From Streptomyces peucetius (GTDB taxonomy: Bacteria; Actinomycetota; Actinomycetes; Streptomycetales; Streptomycetaceae), in contig NZ_CP107567.1 in NCBI RefSeq assembly GCF_025854275.1, positions 4,340,001 to 4,404,000 of the forward strand: DNA of 64,000 nt, read 5' to 3'. Shown here piece after piece: positions 24,722-33,633 of the stretch (position 1 is the first letter of the stretch; each line of letters begins with the position of its first letter). The translations under genes were made by a program, and so were the position numbers. The notes under the pieces were generated by a model. The model saw only the letters and a list, made by a program, of their open reading frames with translations, was not told the origin of the DNA and made no database searches.

Positions 24722-25825
24722 GTGGCCGGATCCATCACATCGGACCGCTCGCGCGCCGCGGAGGAGCGGCCGGGCGGACCCCTGATCGTCACCGAGGACC
24801 TGGAGCTGCTCGACGATCTGCTGCGGCTGTGCGCGGCGGCCGGTGCCGAGCCCGAGGTGCACCACTCACTGCCGGAGCGGAACGGCGGATGGGAGGACGC
24901 GCCACTCGTCCTCGTCGGCGACGACGCCGCCGCACGCTGCCGTGGGGCCGCACGCAGGCGCGGGGTGCTGCTCGTCGGCCGTGACCAGGACGACCCGGAC
25001 GTATGGCGGCGGGCCGTGGAGATCGGAGCCGACTGCGTACTGCGGCTGCCCGATGCAGAGAGCTGGCTCGTCGACCGTATCGCCGACGTCGTCGAGGGGG
25101 TCGGACGGCAGGCGCTGACCGTCGGAGTGATCGGCGGACGCGGCGGGGCCGGCGCCTCGACGCTCGCCACCGCGCTCGCGGTGACGGCGGCTCGCAGCGG
25201 CCGTCGCACGATGCTCGTCGACGGAGATCCGCTCGGCGGAGGTCTCGACGTGCTGCTCGGTGGCGAACACACAGAAGGCAGACGATGGCCGGATTTCGCC
25301 GCGTCGAAGGGCCGCGTCGCCGGTGGGGCACTGGAGGAGTCGCTCCCCGAGCTGCACGCCCTGCGCGTACTCAGCTGGGACCGCGGTGATTCCGTGATCA
25401 TCCCTCCTGAGGCCATGAGGTCGGTCCTGGCAGCCGCCCGCCGCCGTGGCGGAGCAGTGGTCGTCGACCTGCCGCGCCGCGTCGACGAAGGCGTGGCGGA
25501 AGCGCTGGCACAACTGGACCTCGGCCTGCTCGTCGTCCCCGGCGAGCTGCGCGCCGTCGCGGCCGCCAACCGGGTCGCCTCGGTCGTCGGCATGGTCCTT
25601 CCCGACCTGCGGGTGGTGGCGCGCGGACCGTACGCGCCGGGGCTGGACGAGCAGTGGGTGGCGAACGCCCTCGGGCTGCCGCTCGCCGGTGAACTCCCGG
25701 CAGAGCCCGGACTGACCGCCGCGCAGAGCGGCGGAGCTCCGCCGGGCGGCAACAGCCGCGGACCGCTGGCCAGGTTCTGCACGGCCTTCTGGGACCGCGC
25801 GCTGGCCCGGGAGGGAGTCGCATGA
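24722..25825 (+). CDS. ssd: Septum site-determining protein Ssd (CpaE/MinD-like)
   Basis: 367-aa protein. The N-terminal ~115 residues resemble a degenerate receiver domain as in CpaE; a MinD/ParA-like ATPase follows with the atypical P-loop GGRGGAGAST near residue 130 and VDGDPLGGGLDVLLGG near 160. Mycobacterial Ssd inhibits septation when overproduced, and CpaE proteins place Tad pili. GTG 24722 is taken because GGGG and GGAG lie upstream, but GTG 24713 is nearly as good. It is the first gene of an operon whose next start overlaps its stop (25822-25825). Confidence 0.88.
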   Translation: MAGSITSDRSRAAEERPGGPLIVTEDLELLDDLLRLCAAAGAEPEVHHSLPERNGGWEDAPLVLVGDDAAARCRGAARRRGVLLVGRDQDDPDVWRRAVEIGADCVLRLPDAESWLVDRIADVVEGVGRQALTVGVIGGRGGAGASTLATALAVTAARSGRRTMLVDGDPLGGGLDVLLGGEHTEGRRWPDFAASKGRVAGGALEESLPELHALRVLSWDRGDSVIIPPEAMRSVLAAARRRGGAVVVDLPRRVDEGVAEALAQLDLGLLVVPGELRAVAAANRVASVVGMVLPDLRVVARGPYAPGLDEQWVANALGLPLAGELPAEPGLTAAQSGGAPPGGNSRGPLARFCTAFWDRALAREGVA

Positions 25826-26970
25826 GCTCCGGACTGCTGGAGGCGGTACGGCAGCGGCTGGCGGAGAGCGGTGCGGAGCCAACCCCGGCCCGGGTGGCTG
25901 CCGCGCTCCGGGCGCAGGGGCGGCTGCTCGGCGACGCCGAAGTGCTCGGCGGCACGGAGAAGCTGCGCTGCGAACTGGTGGGCACAGGGCCGTTGGAACC
26001 ATTGCTCGCCGATCCGTCGGTCACCGACGTGCTGGTCTCCTCGCACGACCGCGTGTGGGTGGACCGGGGCAGAGGGCTGGAGCTCACCGAGGTGACGTTC
26101 ACGGACGCGGCGTCGGTCCGCAGACTGGCCCAGCGGCTTGCGGCAGTGGCCGAGCGGAGACTGGACGACGCCCGCCCGTGGGTGGACGCCCGCCTGCCGG
26201 ACGGGACACGAATGCACGCCGTGATCCCTCCGGTCGCCGTCGGCTCGACGTGCCTTTCGCTGCGGGTCGTGCGGCCCCGCGCCTTCTCCGTGGAGGAGCT
26301 GGTCGCGGCGGGAACGGTACCGCCGGGCGGGGACAGGCTGCTGCGGTCACTGGTCGAGGCCCGGCTGTCGTTCCTGATCAGCGGCGGCACGGGCTCCGGG
26401 AAGACGACTCTGCTGAGCAGCCTGCTGGGGATGGTGGGAGAGCGGGAACGCATCGTGCTGGCCGAGGACTCCGCAGAACTCCGGCCCGAGCATCCGCATG
26501 TCGTGCGACTGGAGTCGCGGTCGGCCAACCAGGAGGGCGCCGGGCGGGTGACACTCCGGGATCTGGTCAGGCAGGCGCTGCGGATGCGCCCCGACCGGCT
26601 GGTGGTGGGGGAGGTGCGCGGGGCGGAGGTCACCGAACTCCTCGCTGCTCTCAACACCGGCCATGAAGGCGGCTGCGGCACGGTGCACGCCAACGCGGCA
26701 GCGGACGTGCCGGCCCGGCTCGAGGCACTGGGCACCGCGGCAGGGCTCGACCGGGCCGCGCTGCACAGCCAGCTGGCAGCGGCTCTCTCGGTGGTGATCC
26801 ACCTCGTGCGGGACAGGGCAGGCCGGCGGCGGCTGGCCGAGATCCATGTGCTGGAGCGTGATGCGGCGGGACTGGTGGTGACGGTGCCCGCGCTGAGGTG
26901 GGGCAACGGCGCGTTCGTGGCCGAGGCCGGGTGGGGGCGGTTGCGGGCGCTGGTCGGTGATGCGCTGTGA
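25822..26970 (+). CDS. Tad/Flp pilus secretion ATPase (TadA/CpaF)
   Basis: 382-aa hexameric secretion ATPase powering type IVc pilus assembly. Walker A GGTGSGKTT is near residue 192, the Asp box VLAEDSAELRPEHPHVVRLE near 215 and Walker B with MRPDRLVVGEVRG near 255, followed by GHEGGCGTVHAN. Overlaps of 4 bp at both ends tie it to ssd and to the TadB gene. Confidence 0.92.
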   Translation: MSSGLLEAVRQRLAESGAEPTPARVAAALRAQGRLLGDAEVLGGTEKLRCELVGTGPLEPLLADPSVTDVLVSSHDRVWVDRGRGLELTEVTFTDAASVRRLAQRLAAVAERRLDDARPWVDARLPDGTRMHAVIPPVAVGSTCLSLRVVRPRAFSVEELVAAGTVPPGGDRLLRSLVEARLSFLISGGTGSGKTTLLSSLLGMVGERERIVLAEDSAELRPEHPHVVRLESRSANQEGAGRVTLRDLVRQALRMRPDRLVVGEVRGAEVTELLAALNTGHEGGCGTVHANAAADVPARLEALGTAAGLDRAALHSQLAAALSVVIHLVRDRAGRRRLAEIHVLERDAAGLVVTVPALRWGNGAFVAEAGWGRLRALVGDAL

Positions 26971-27818
26971 AGCCCGTGCATGCGCTGTGTGCGGCGGCGC
27001 TGTGCCTGGCCGGGGCCGCCTGGCTCATGGCCGGCCATGAGCGGGGACTGCGCAGGGCGCGGCTGCTGTTCGCGGACGCGGGTGCGGTGGCGTTGCCCCC
27101 GTGGTGGTCGTGGGCGCGGCTGCTGCCCCTGATCAGGCTGCGGAGGGAGTGGCTGTGCCTGCCGGCCGCTCTGACGGTGGCCCTTGTGGCCGCGTCACCG
27201 CTGCCGCTGGCTCTGGGAGCCGTAGCCGTGCCGCTGGTGCGGCGGTGGCTGCGCGCCAGGGAACACAGGAGGGACAGCGACCGGCGGGCCCGGGGAGTCA
27301 TCGACCTGTGCGGCGCGACTGCGGGCGAGTTGCGGGCCGGGATGCAGCCCGCGCAGGCACTGCTGTTCGCCGCAGCGGCGACGGACGTGCTCGGCCGCGA
27401 GGAGGCCGCGGTGCTGGCAGCGGCCCGGTTCGGTGGTGACGTACCCGGGGCGCTGCGCACGGCGGCACGACAGCCCGGGGCGGAGGGGCTGGCCGGAATG
27501 GCGGCCTGCTGGCGGGTGGCCGTGGACAGCGGCGCGGGTCTGGCCGCCGGGCTGGACCGCCTGGAAGCGGCCCTGCGGGCCGAGAGCGACCAACGTGAGG
27601 ACTTGGCGGCCCAGTTGGCGGGTGCCTGGTCGACCATCGCCCTGCTTGCACTGCTTCCGGCTGCGGGCCTGGCCATGGGATGGGCGCTCGGGGCGGACCC
27701 GCTGTCCGTGCTGTTCCACACACCGGCGGGCATCGCGTGCCTCGTGATCGGCGGGCTGCTCGAGACAGCGGGGCTGTGCTGGGCCGGCCGGATCGTGCGT
27801 GCCGGGGAGAAGGCGTGA
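26967..27818 (+). CDS. Type II/IV secretion inner-membrane protein (TadB-like)
   Basis: 283-aa membrane protein with a T2SF/GspF domain. Membrane segments are at about residues 5-22, 65-90, 220-240 and 250-270, with the cytoplasmic helical domain between (ELRAGMQPAQALLFAAAATD). It would form the pilus assembly platform with the next gene. GTG start within GTGA overlap of tadA. Confidence 0.85.
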   Translation: MKPVHALCAAALCLAGAAWLMAGHERGLRRARLLFADAGAVALPPWWSWARLLPLIRLRREWLCLPAALTVALVAASPLPLALGAVAVPLVRRWLRAREHRRDSDRRARGVIDLCGATAGELRAGMQPAQALLFAAAATDVLGREEAAVLAAARFGGDVPGALRTAARQPGAEGLAGMAACWRVAVDSGAGLAAGLDRLEAALRAESDQREDLAAQLAGAWSTIALLALLPAAGLAMGWALGADPLSVLFHTPAGIACLVIGGLLETAGLCWAGRIVRAGEKA

Positions 27819-28603
27819 ACGGTGAAGTTGTGCACAGGCTGGGGACAGTTGTGGCGGTCCTGTCCGCGCTGGCCTGTCTGGTCTCGCTGATGACGGCGAA
27901 GCGGCGGGAGAGCAGGGCAAGGAAAAGGACTCGGGCTCTCCTTCGTATCGGCCCGAAACCCCGGTGCTGGCAAGTGGACTTATGGCGATGGGGCAGGAGA
28001 TGGGCAGCCCCTCTGGGCGTGGCCGCTCTCGGCTGCGCCCTGATCGGCGGGCTTGCGGGCGGCGCCGCGGGGATCGTCGCGGCCTTCTGGGTGCGTCGAC
28101 GGCAGCGTAGCCGTGACCCGGAGAAGGGTCCCGATGCCGGAGAGGCCGGTGAAGACGGGGAGGCGGCGCGACAACTGCCGCTGGCAGCCGACCTGCTGGC
28201 CGCGTGCATCTCGGCGGGAGCAGGCCCGCGCGAGGCCGCGGAGGCGGTCGGGGAGTCACTGGGCGGCCCTGTCGGCGGGCGCCTCGCGCGCACCGCGGCG
28301 CAACTGCGGCTCGGGGCCGAACCGGCGCCCGCATGGCGGTGGTTCGGCGGGACACCGGGCGCGGAGCCGCTGGCCCGCTGCCTGGAGCGGGCGGACTCCA
28401 CCGGAGCACCCGCCGCGGAGCCGGTGTCGCGGCTGGCGGAGAGATTCCGTGCGGAGCGGGCCCGTGCCGTGTCGCGCCGGGGCCGCAGGGCGCAGGTGCT
28501 GATCACCGCACCGGTGGGTCTGTGCTTCCTGCCCGCGTTCCTCGCGGTCGGCGTGGCGCCGGTGGTGATCGGCCTGGCGGGCGGACTCCTGCACGGCAAC
28601 TGA
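27815..28603 (+). CDS. Type II/IV secretion inner-membrane protein (TadC-like)
   Basis: 262-aa partner of TadB with a T2SF-like domain: LAADLLAACISAGAGPREAAEAV is the conserved helical core, flanked by membrane segments near residues 10-28, 70-95 and 225-258. The GTG overlaps the previous stop by 4 bp. The N-terminal 60 residues are divergent. Function follows from position and fold. Confidence 0.82.
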   Translation: MNGEVVHRLGTVVAVLSALACLVSLMTAKRRESRARKRTRALLRIGPKPRCWQVDLWRWGRRWAAPLGVAALGCALIGGLAGGAAGIVAAFWVRRRQRSRDPEKGPDAGEAGEDGEAARQLPLAADLLAACISAGAGPREAAEAVGESLGGPVGGRLARTAAQLRLGAEPAPAWRWFGGTPGAEPLARCLERADSTGAPAAEPVSRLAERFRAERARAVSRRGRRAQVLITAPVGLCFLPAFLAVGVAPVVIGLAGGLLHGN

Positions 28604-28678
28604 AGCTCCCACCGGACCGGCAACTGCCGGAAACGCACCAATCGGACAGACGACAACTTCGACAGACGGAGGTATGGC

Positions 28679-28879
28679 ATGTGGAAAGCAATGCGTGGCC
28701 GGCTGAAGGCGCTGCGGCGCAGGATGCGTACCGACGGTGGAATGACGACGTCCGAGTACGCGATGGGAACGATCGCCGCGTGCGCCTTCGCGGCGGTGCT
28801 CTACAAGATCGTCACCAGCGGGACCGTATCGGGAGCGCTCGAAGCGGTGATCGGAAAGGCGCTCGATGCGCAGTTCTGA
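28679..28879 (+). CDS. Flp-type pilin (DUF4244)
   Basis: 66-aa protein: a basic N-terminal leader, then GGMTTSEYAMGTIAACAFAAVLY, which has the Gly, the Glu at +5-like position and the hydrophobic helix of a class III (Flp) prepilin. It is the expected structural subunit of the pilus. Strong ribosome binding site GGAGG before ATG. It is separated from TadC by 75 bp and overlaps the TadE gene by 14 bp. Confidence 0.88.
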   Translation: MWKAMRGRLKALRRRMRTDGGMTTSEYAMGTIAACAFAAVLYKIVTSGTVSGALEAVIGKALDAQF

Positions 28880-29366
28880 GGCGTCGCGTGCCGCCGGTGC
28901 CCGGGACAGGGGCTCCGTGACGGCGGAAGCGGCAGTGGCTGTGCCGGCCCTGGTGGTGTTCGCCATGGCCCTCGTCTGGGCGCTGACGGCCGCTGCGGCA
29001 CAGATCCAGTGCGTGGACGCCGCCCGGGCCGGCGCTCGGGCAGCGGCACGGTCGGAGCCGAGGGCGGCCGCCCTCGCCGCCGCCCGGTCGGCGGCGCCGA
29101 AGGGCTCCGCGGTCACGCTGACCCGGAGCGGCGACCTGTGGCGCGTGCGCGTCGAGTCGGACACGCCGGGTCCGGGTGCGCTGGCCCTGACACTGAGCGC
29201 CGAGGCCGTGGCGTCGGCCGAGGACGCCGTCGGACGGGGAGCCGGCGCCGCCGGGCCCGCGGCGGTCGTCCGCCGGGACGCCGGGCGGGAAGCCCACGCC
29301 TCCGGAGGACGGGAGCGCCCCGCGACACGCACGGGTACGGCGGACACCGTGGCGGTGGTGCGGTGA
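28866..29366 (+). CDS. TadE-family minor pilin
   Basis: 166-aa pseudopilin. The family motif RDRGSVTAEAAVAVPALVVF is at residues 14-33, followed by a hydrophobic helix and AARAGARAAARSE. The C-terminal third is Gly/Arg-rich and probably disordered. Overlaps of 14 bp upstream and 4 bp downstream place it firmly in the tad operon. Confidence 0.85.
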   Translation: MRSSEASRAAGARDRGSVTAEAAVAVPALVVFAMALVWALTAAAAQIQCVDAARAGARAAARSEPRAAALAAARSAAPKGSAVTLTRSGDLWRVRVESDTPGPGALALTLSAEAVASAEDAVGRGAGAAGPAAVVRRDAGREAHASGGRERPATRTGTADTVAVVR

Positions 29367-29887
29367 GCGGAGGAGGCGGCGTGAACGGTGGCGGGGCTGT
29401 GGGCGAAGGCGGTGCTGTGGACAGCCGTGGCGCCGTGGAGGGAGGAGGTGGTGCTGTGGGCCGGGACCGTGGCTCGGCGACCGTGTGGGTGGCGACGGCG
29501 ACCACCGTGCTGTGCGCAGTCTTCGCGATCGTGCTGGTGATGGGCCAGGCCGTGGTGGCACGTCACCGGGCGGGGGCTGCCGCCGACCTGGCGGCGCTCG
29601 CCGCGGCCGACCACGCCCTGAGCGGCACGGCCGACGCCTGCGCGAGGGCGGACCGGGTGGCCAGGGCCCAGGGCGCGGAAGTGGTGCGGTGCGCCGTGAC
29701 GGGCGAGGTCGCGGACGTGACGGCGCTGGCGCGGTTCGGACCGTACGCCCCGGCGGTCAGGGCGCGGGCGGGGCCGCCGGGGCTTCCGGAGACGGTGCTT
29801 CGGGGGCCGGGTTCTGCTGAGCCGGGGCCGCCGGGGCGCCAGCAGACGGCGCTTCCGGAGCCGGGGCCGTTCGCAGGAGCTCCGTGA
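29363..29887 (+). CDS. Rv3654c-type TadE/TadG-like protein
   Basis: 174-aa protein. After a Gly-rich lead (probably start at GTG 29363, possibly at a later GTG such as 29381) comes RDRGSATVWVATATTVLCAVFA, the hydrophobic TadE-like helix, then AAADLAALAAADHALSGTADAC. This is the Rv3654c family of mycobacterial tad loci. Its last ~43 codons, Pro/Gly-rich, overlap the end of the convergent helicase gene; one of the two C termini may be shorter in reality. Confidence 0.75.
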   Translation: MSGGGGVNGGGAVGEGGAVDSRGAVEGGGGAVGRDRGSATVWVATATTVLCAVFAIVLVMGQAVVARHRAGAAADLAALAAADHALSGTADACARADRVARAQGAEVVRCAVTGEVADVTALARFGPYAPAVRARAGPPGLPETVLRGPGSAEPGPPGRQQTALPEPGPFAGAP

Positions 29888-32306
29888 GCAGCCGCACCGC
29901 GCCCCGCTTGTGCAGCGGATCGTTGCCGTTGCCGCACTTGGGCGACTGGATGCAGGAAGGGCAGCCCGCCTCGCACTCGCACGAGGCGATCGCCTCCCGG
30001 GTGGCGGTGAGCCACTCCCTGGCCGTGTGGAAGGCCCGCTCGGCGAAACCCGCCCCGCCCGGATGCCCGTCGTACACGAAGACCGTCGGCAGCAGCGTGT
30101 CGGGATGGAGCGGTACGGACACGCCGCCGATGTCCCAGCGGTCGCACGTGGCGAACAGCGGCAGCATCCCGATGGAGGCGTGCTCGGCGGCGTGCAGAGC
30201 GCCGCCGAGCTGCTCCGGGCCGATCCGGGCGGCGTCCAGCTGGTCCTCGGTGACCGTCCACCACACGGCCCGTGTCCGCAGCGTCCGGGGCGGCAGATCG
30301 AGCTTGGACTCACCGAGGACTTCGCCGGTGATGAGCCGGCGCCGCAGGAAGGAGACAACCTGGTTGGTGACCTCCACCGAGCCGTAGCAGAGGCGCCCGT
30401 CGCCCCACGGGAGTTCGATGTCGGTCTCGAGCACCGAGATGGCGGTGGTGTCGCGGGCGGTGGTCGAGTACGGCGGGCTCGCCTCCGAGACCAGGGCGAC
30501 GGAGTCGTCCAGGTCGAGCCGATCGACCAGGTACGTACGGCCCTGGTGAAGGTGGACGGCGCCGTCGTGGACCGCGGTGTGGGCGGCCCCCTCGTCGACC
30601 GTGCCGAGCAGCCGGCCGGTGGAGGCCTCGACGATCTGCACGGGGCGGCCGCCCTCGCCCCGGATGTCGGTGAGGTCGGCGGCCCGCTCGCGGCGGGTCC
30701 AGTGCCAGCCGGACGCACGCCGCCGCAGCAGCCTCGCCGCCTCGAGCTGGGGCATGAGATCGGCCGTGGCGGGCCCGAAGAGGTCGAGATCGGCGTCGGT
30801 CAGCGGCAGCTCCGCGGCAGCCGCGCACAGATGCGGTGCGAGCACGTAGGGATTGTCGGGGTCGAGGACCGTGGATTCCACCGGACGGTCGAACAGCGCC
30901 TCGGGATGGTGGACGAGGAAGGTGTCCAGCGGATCGTCGCGGGCCACCAGAACGGCGAGGGCACCCTGGCCCGACCGGCCGGCCCGGCCCGCCTGCTGCC
31001 ACAGGGAGGCCCGTGTGCCGGGGTATCCGGCGATGACGACGGCGTCCAGGCCGGCGATGTCGACACCGAGTTCCAGCGCTGTGGTGGCCGCCAGGCCCAG
31101 GAGCTCACCGGAGTGCAGGGCGCGTTCGAGGGCGCGGCGTTCCTCGGGGAGGTAGCCACCTCGGTAGGCCGCGACACGCCCGGGCAGTGAGCGGTCCACC
31201 TCGGCGAGGCGTTCCTTGGCGATCACGGAGATCAGTTCGGCACCGCGGCGGGAGCGTACGAAGGCCACGCTGCGTACGCCGTGCACCGTCAGGTCGGTCA
31301 GGAGGTCGGCGGTCTCCGCGGTCGCCGTGCGGCGCACCGGTGCGCCCTTCTCCCCGTGGAGCTCGGTCAGGGGCGGTTCCCACAGGGCGAAGACGAGCTC
31401 GCCACGCGGTGAGGCGTCGTCGGCGACCTCCCGCACGGGCAGACCCGTGAGCCGGCCCGCCGCGACCGCCGGTTCCGCCGACGTGGCCGAGGCGAGCAGG
31501 AAGACCGGGTCCGCGCCGTAGCGGGCACACAGGCGGCGCAGCCGCCGCAGGACCTGCGCGACGTGGGAGCCGAAGACGCCGCGGTAGGTGTGGCACTCGT
31601 CGATCACGACGTAGCGCAGCGAGCGCAGGAACGAGGACCAGCGGGGATGGGAGGGAAGTATGCCGCGGTGCAGCATGTCCGGGTTGGTGAGGACGTAATT
31701 GGCGTACTGACGCACCCATTCGCGTTCCTCTACCGGCGTGTCGCCGTCATAGACGGCGGGCCGGATCCGGTTGCCGAGCGGTGCGGCGAGTTCCTTCACC
31801 GCACGCCGCTGGTCGGCGGCGAGGGCCTTGGTGGGCGCCAGGTACAGGGCGGTGGTGCCGCGGCCGTTGGGGGCCTCGGCACCGTCGAGCAGCGTGCTGA
31901 GCACCGGCGCCAGATACGCCAGCGACTTGCCGGAGGCGGTGCCGGTCGCGATGACCACGGACTCGCCGTCCAGGGCGTACTCGGCGGCGGTCGCCTGGTG
32001 AGCCCAGGGGTGCTCGATCCCGGCGCGCTGGACGGCGCTGATCACTTCCGCCCGGATGCGGTCCGGCCAGACGGCATGCCTGCCCGGTCGAGGGGGCAGG
32101 TGCTCCGTATGAGTGATGCGCGCAGCCCGGCTCGCACCTGCGGTGAGCCGGTCGAGGACCGAGCTGGGGGAGGGGCGGGTCGCCCCGCTCCCGGGCGGTC
32201 GACTGGGACGGTGATTCTTGGCCATCGGCACCGAGTGTGTCACTGGCGTGACGGACAATGGTCCCAAGGCGTCGTGCATGGCTGCTGGTAAGTGATTGAA
32301 TGCCAT
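29757..32306 (-). CDS. DEAD/DEAH-box helicase with DUF1998-like C terminus
   Basis: About 849-aa superfamily 2 helicase. Motif I is ATGTASGKSLAYL near residue 100, motif II is VVIDECHTY (DECH), motif III LLASATSAEP, motif VI QQAGRAGRSGQG. The C-terminal part contains CECEAGCPSCIQSPKCGNGN, a four-cysteine cluster typical of the MrfA/Hrq1-like DUF1998 helicases that act in DNA crosslink repair. The start is uncertain: ATG 32306 (MAFNHLP) is chosen as the conserved one; ATG 32225 (MAKNHRP) is possible. The open frame further upstream runs across bldG and is not coding. It is divergent from bldG. Confidence 0.9.
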   Translation of the reverse strand: MAFNHLPAAMHDALGPLSVTPVTHSVPMAKNHRPSRPPGSGATRPSPSSVLDRLTAGASRAARITHTEHLPPRPGRHAVWPDRIRAEVISAVQRAGIEHPWAHQATAAEYALDGESVVIATGTASGKSLAYLAPVLSTLLDGAEAPNGRGTTALYLAPTKALAADQRRAVKELAAPLGNRIRPAVYDGDTPVEEREWVRQYANYVLTNPDMLHRGILPSHPRWSSFLRSLRYVVIDECHTYRGVFGSHVAQVLRRLRRLCARYGADPVFLLASATSAEPAVAAGRLTGLPVREVADDASPRGELVFALWEPPLTELHGEKGAPVRRTATAETADLLTDLTVHGVRSVAFVRSRRGAELISVIAKERLAEVDRSLPGRVAAYRGGYLPEERRALERALHSGELLGLAATTALELGVDIAGLDAVVIAGYPGTRASLWQQAGRAGRSGQGALAVLVARDDPLDTFLVHHPEALFDRPVESTVLDPDNPYVLAPHLCAAAAELPLTDADLDLFGPATADLMPQLEAARLLRRRASGWHWTRRERAADLTDIRGEGGRPVQIVEASTGRLLGTVDEGAAHTAVHDGAVHLHQGRTYLVDRLDLDDSVALVSEASPPYSTTARDTTAISVLETDIELPWGDGRLCYGSVEVTNQVVSFLRRRLITGEVLGESKLDLPPRTLRTRAVWWTVTEDQLDAARIGPEQLGGALHAAEHASIGMLPLFATCDRWDIGGVSVPLHPDTLLPTVFVYDGHPGGAGFAERAFHTAREWLTATREAIASCECEAGCPSCIQSPKCGNGNDPLHKRGAVRLLTELLRTAPAPEAPSAGAPAAPAQQNPAPEAPSPEAPAAPPAP

Positions 32307-32384
32307 CGCGGCTGGCGACCGTCTTCCGGCTCCGTCGGGGAGACTTGAAGGGCGGCCGCTCGATAGCAAGGTGCTGGAGGATCC

Positions 32385-32738
32385 GTGGACCTGTCCCTGT
32401 CGACTCGCAATGTGTCCGGACCTGGTGGCGACCGTACGGTCGTCGAGGTCGGTGGCGAGATTGATGTGTATACCGCGCCCAAGCTGCGCGAGCAGTTGGT
32501 CGAGTTGGTGAACGACGGCAGCTACCACCTGGTTGTCGACATGGAGGGCGTGGACTTCCTCGACTCCACCGGCCTCGGCGTGCTCGTGGGCGGGCTCAAG
32601 CGTGTGCGTGCGCACGAGGGCTCCCTGCGCCTGGTCTGCAACCAGGAGCGCATTCTCAAGATCTTCCGGATCACGGGTCTGACCAAGGTGTTCCCGATTC
32701 ACACCACGGTCGACGAAGCAGTCGCCGCGACCGACTGA
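32385..32738 (+). CDS. bldG: Anti-sigma factor antagonist BldG
   Basis: 117-aa STAS-domain protein required for aerial hyphae and antibiotic production in Streptomyces. The phosphorylatable serine is S61 in [15 protein letters not shown]. Compared with the S. coelicolor protein as I recall it (113 aa, Ser57) there is a 4-residue insert, SGPG, near residue 11. The GTG start has GGAGG 4 nt upstream. It is followed by a hairpin and the anti-sigma factor gene; in S. coelicolor both mono- and bicistronic bldG mRNAs are known. Confidence 0.95.
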   Translation: MDLSLSTRNVSGPGGDRTVVEVGGEIDVYTAPKLREQLVELVNDGSYHLVVDMEGVDFLDSTGLGVLVGGLKRVRAHEGSLRLVCNQERILKIFRITGLTKVFPIHTTVDEAVAATD

Positions 32739-32767
32739 CGGTCGGCCGGAGACTGCCGGAAGCAAGG

Positions 32768-32797
32768 AGGGGCCCCGGGCATCCAGCCCGGGCCCCT
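32768..32797 (+). terminator. Partial terminator between bldG and apgA
   Basis: Hairpin AGGGGCCCCGGGC/GCCCGGGCCCCT, 12 paired bases with one bulged C and a 5-nt loop, 30 bp after bldG. It would explain a mixture of bldG-only and bldG-apgA transcripts. Confidence 0.7.
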
Positions 32798-32830
32798 GAG
32801 AGGCACGCCCGTACGCCCGAGGGGGACTGC

Positions 32831-33280
32831 ATGGCCACAGTCGAGCTTCGCTTCAGCGCCCAGCCCGAGCACGTCAGGACGGCTCGCCTGGTGGCCGCTG
32901 CCGTGGCTCGCCGTGCCGGGGTCGAGGAGGCGGTGCTGGACGAGGTCCGGCTCGCCGTCGGAGAGGCCTGCAGCCGTGCTGTCGGGCTGCACCGCAGCCA
33001 CGGCATCACCGCGCCCGTACGGGTGATCCTGGCCGAGGAGGAGAAGACCTTCTCCATCGAGGTCGGTGACGAGGTGCCGGCCTCGGGCGCCGGTTCCACG
33101 GCCGTCTCCGCCGACGGCGTGAGCGCCGACGCGGAGAGCGTGGAGGCCGCGGAGGGCGAGGACGAGATGGGCCTCGCCGTCATCAGCGGTCTCGTGGACG
33201 ACGTGGAGGTCTCCACCACGGAGGACGGTGGCGTCATCCGTATGAGCTGGCCGGCCGCGTCTGTCGTGGCCGCCCCCTGA
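32831..33280 (+). CDS. apgA: Anti-sigma factor, RsbW-like ATPase (ApgA)
   Basis: 149-aa GHKL-type serine kinase/anti-sigma factor expected to phosphorylate BldG. The N box VLDEVRLAVGEACSRAV is near residues 35-51 and the G1-like part EMGLAVISGLVDDVEV near 112-127. A Ser/Ala/Glu-rich insert (residues about 85-110) lies between. It corresponds to SCO3548/ApgA. The region directly after its stop is a degenerate tandem repeat. Confidence 0.88.
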   Translation: MATVELRFSAQPEHVRTARLVAAAVARRAGVEEAVLDEVRLAVGEACSRAVGLHRSHGITAPVRVILAEEEKTFSIEVGDEVPASGAGSTAVSADGVSADAESVEAAEGEDEMGLAVISGLVDDVEVSTTEDGGVIRMSWPAASVVAAP

Positions 33281-33508
33281 GGCGTCGCCGCCCTCCCTTT
33301 GAGGCGTGGCCCCTGAGGGGCCCCTGCGGAGTGGCCTCGTGAGACATGGCCAGCCGTTGAAGCATGGCCGCACCTGCGACGTGGCCCTCTGAGGCATGGC
33401 CCCGTCCAGGGTGGTCTCGTGACGCGTGGCCTCCCCGCGGCATGGCCGCTCCCGAGGTGTGGCCCCTGAGGCGCGGCGCGCCCCCTGAGGCGTGACTCGC
33501 CCCCCAAG
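33281..33508. repeat. Degenerate tandem repeat after apgA
   Basis: About 15 imperfect units related to GAGGCRTGGCCCC, with period 13-19 bp (examples: GAGGCGTGGCCCCT, GAGGCATGGCCCCG, GAGGTGTGGCCCCT, GAGGCGTGACTCG). The array starts at the apgA stop codon. Unit length is irregular and not a multiple of 3, so it is not coding. Confidence 0.75.
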
Positions 33509-33633
33509 GCATGACGAGCCTCCGGCGGACCGCGTCGGATCGGACAGTCTCGTGTCCGGAAGGCGGACGGCACGAGCTGTGCCGCCGCTGATGTCGATCT
33601 TTTGTCAGCTGATCGTTCCGGATGATTTTCGTC

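Noticed and set aside
32307..32765. Long upstream extension of the helicase reading frame over bldG
   Set aside because: It runs antisense through bldG, which has the better coding signals; GC-rich DNA keeps such frames open by chance.
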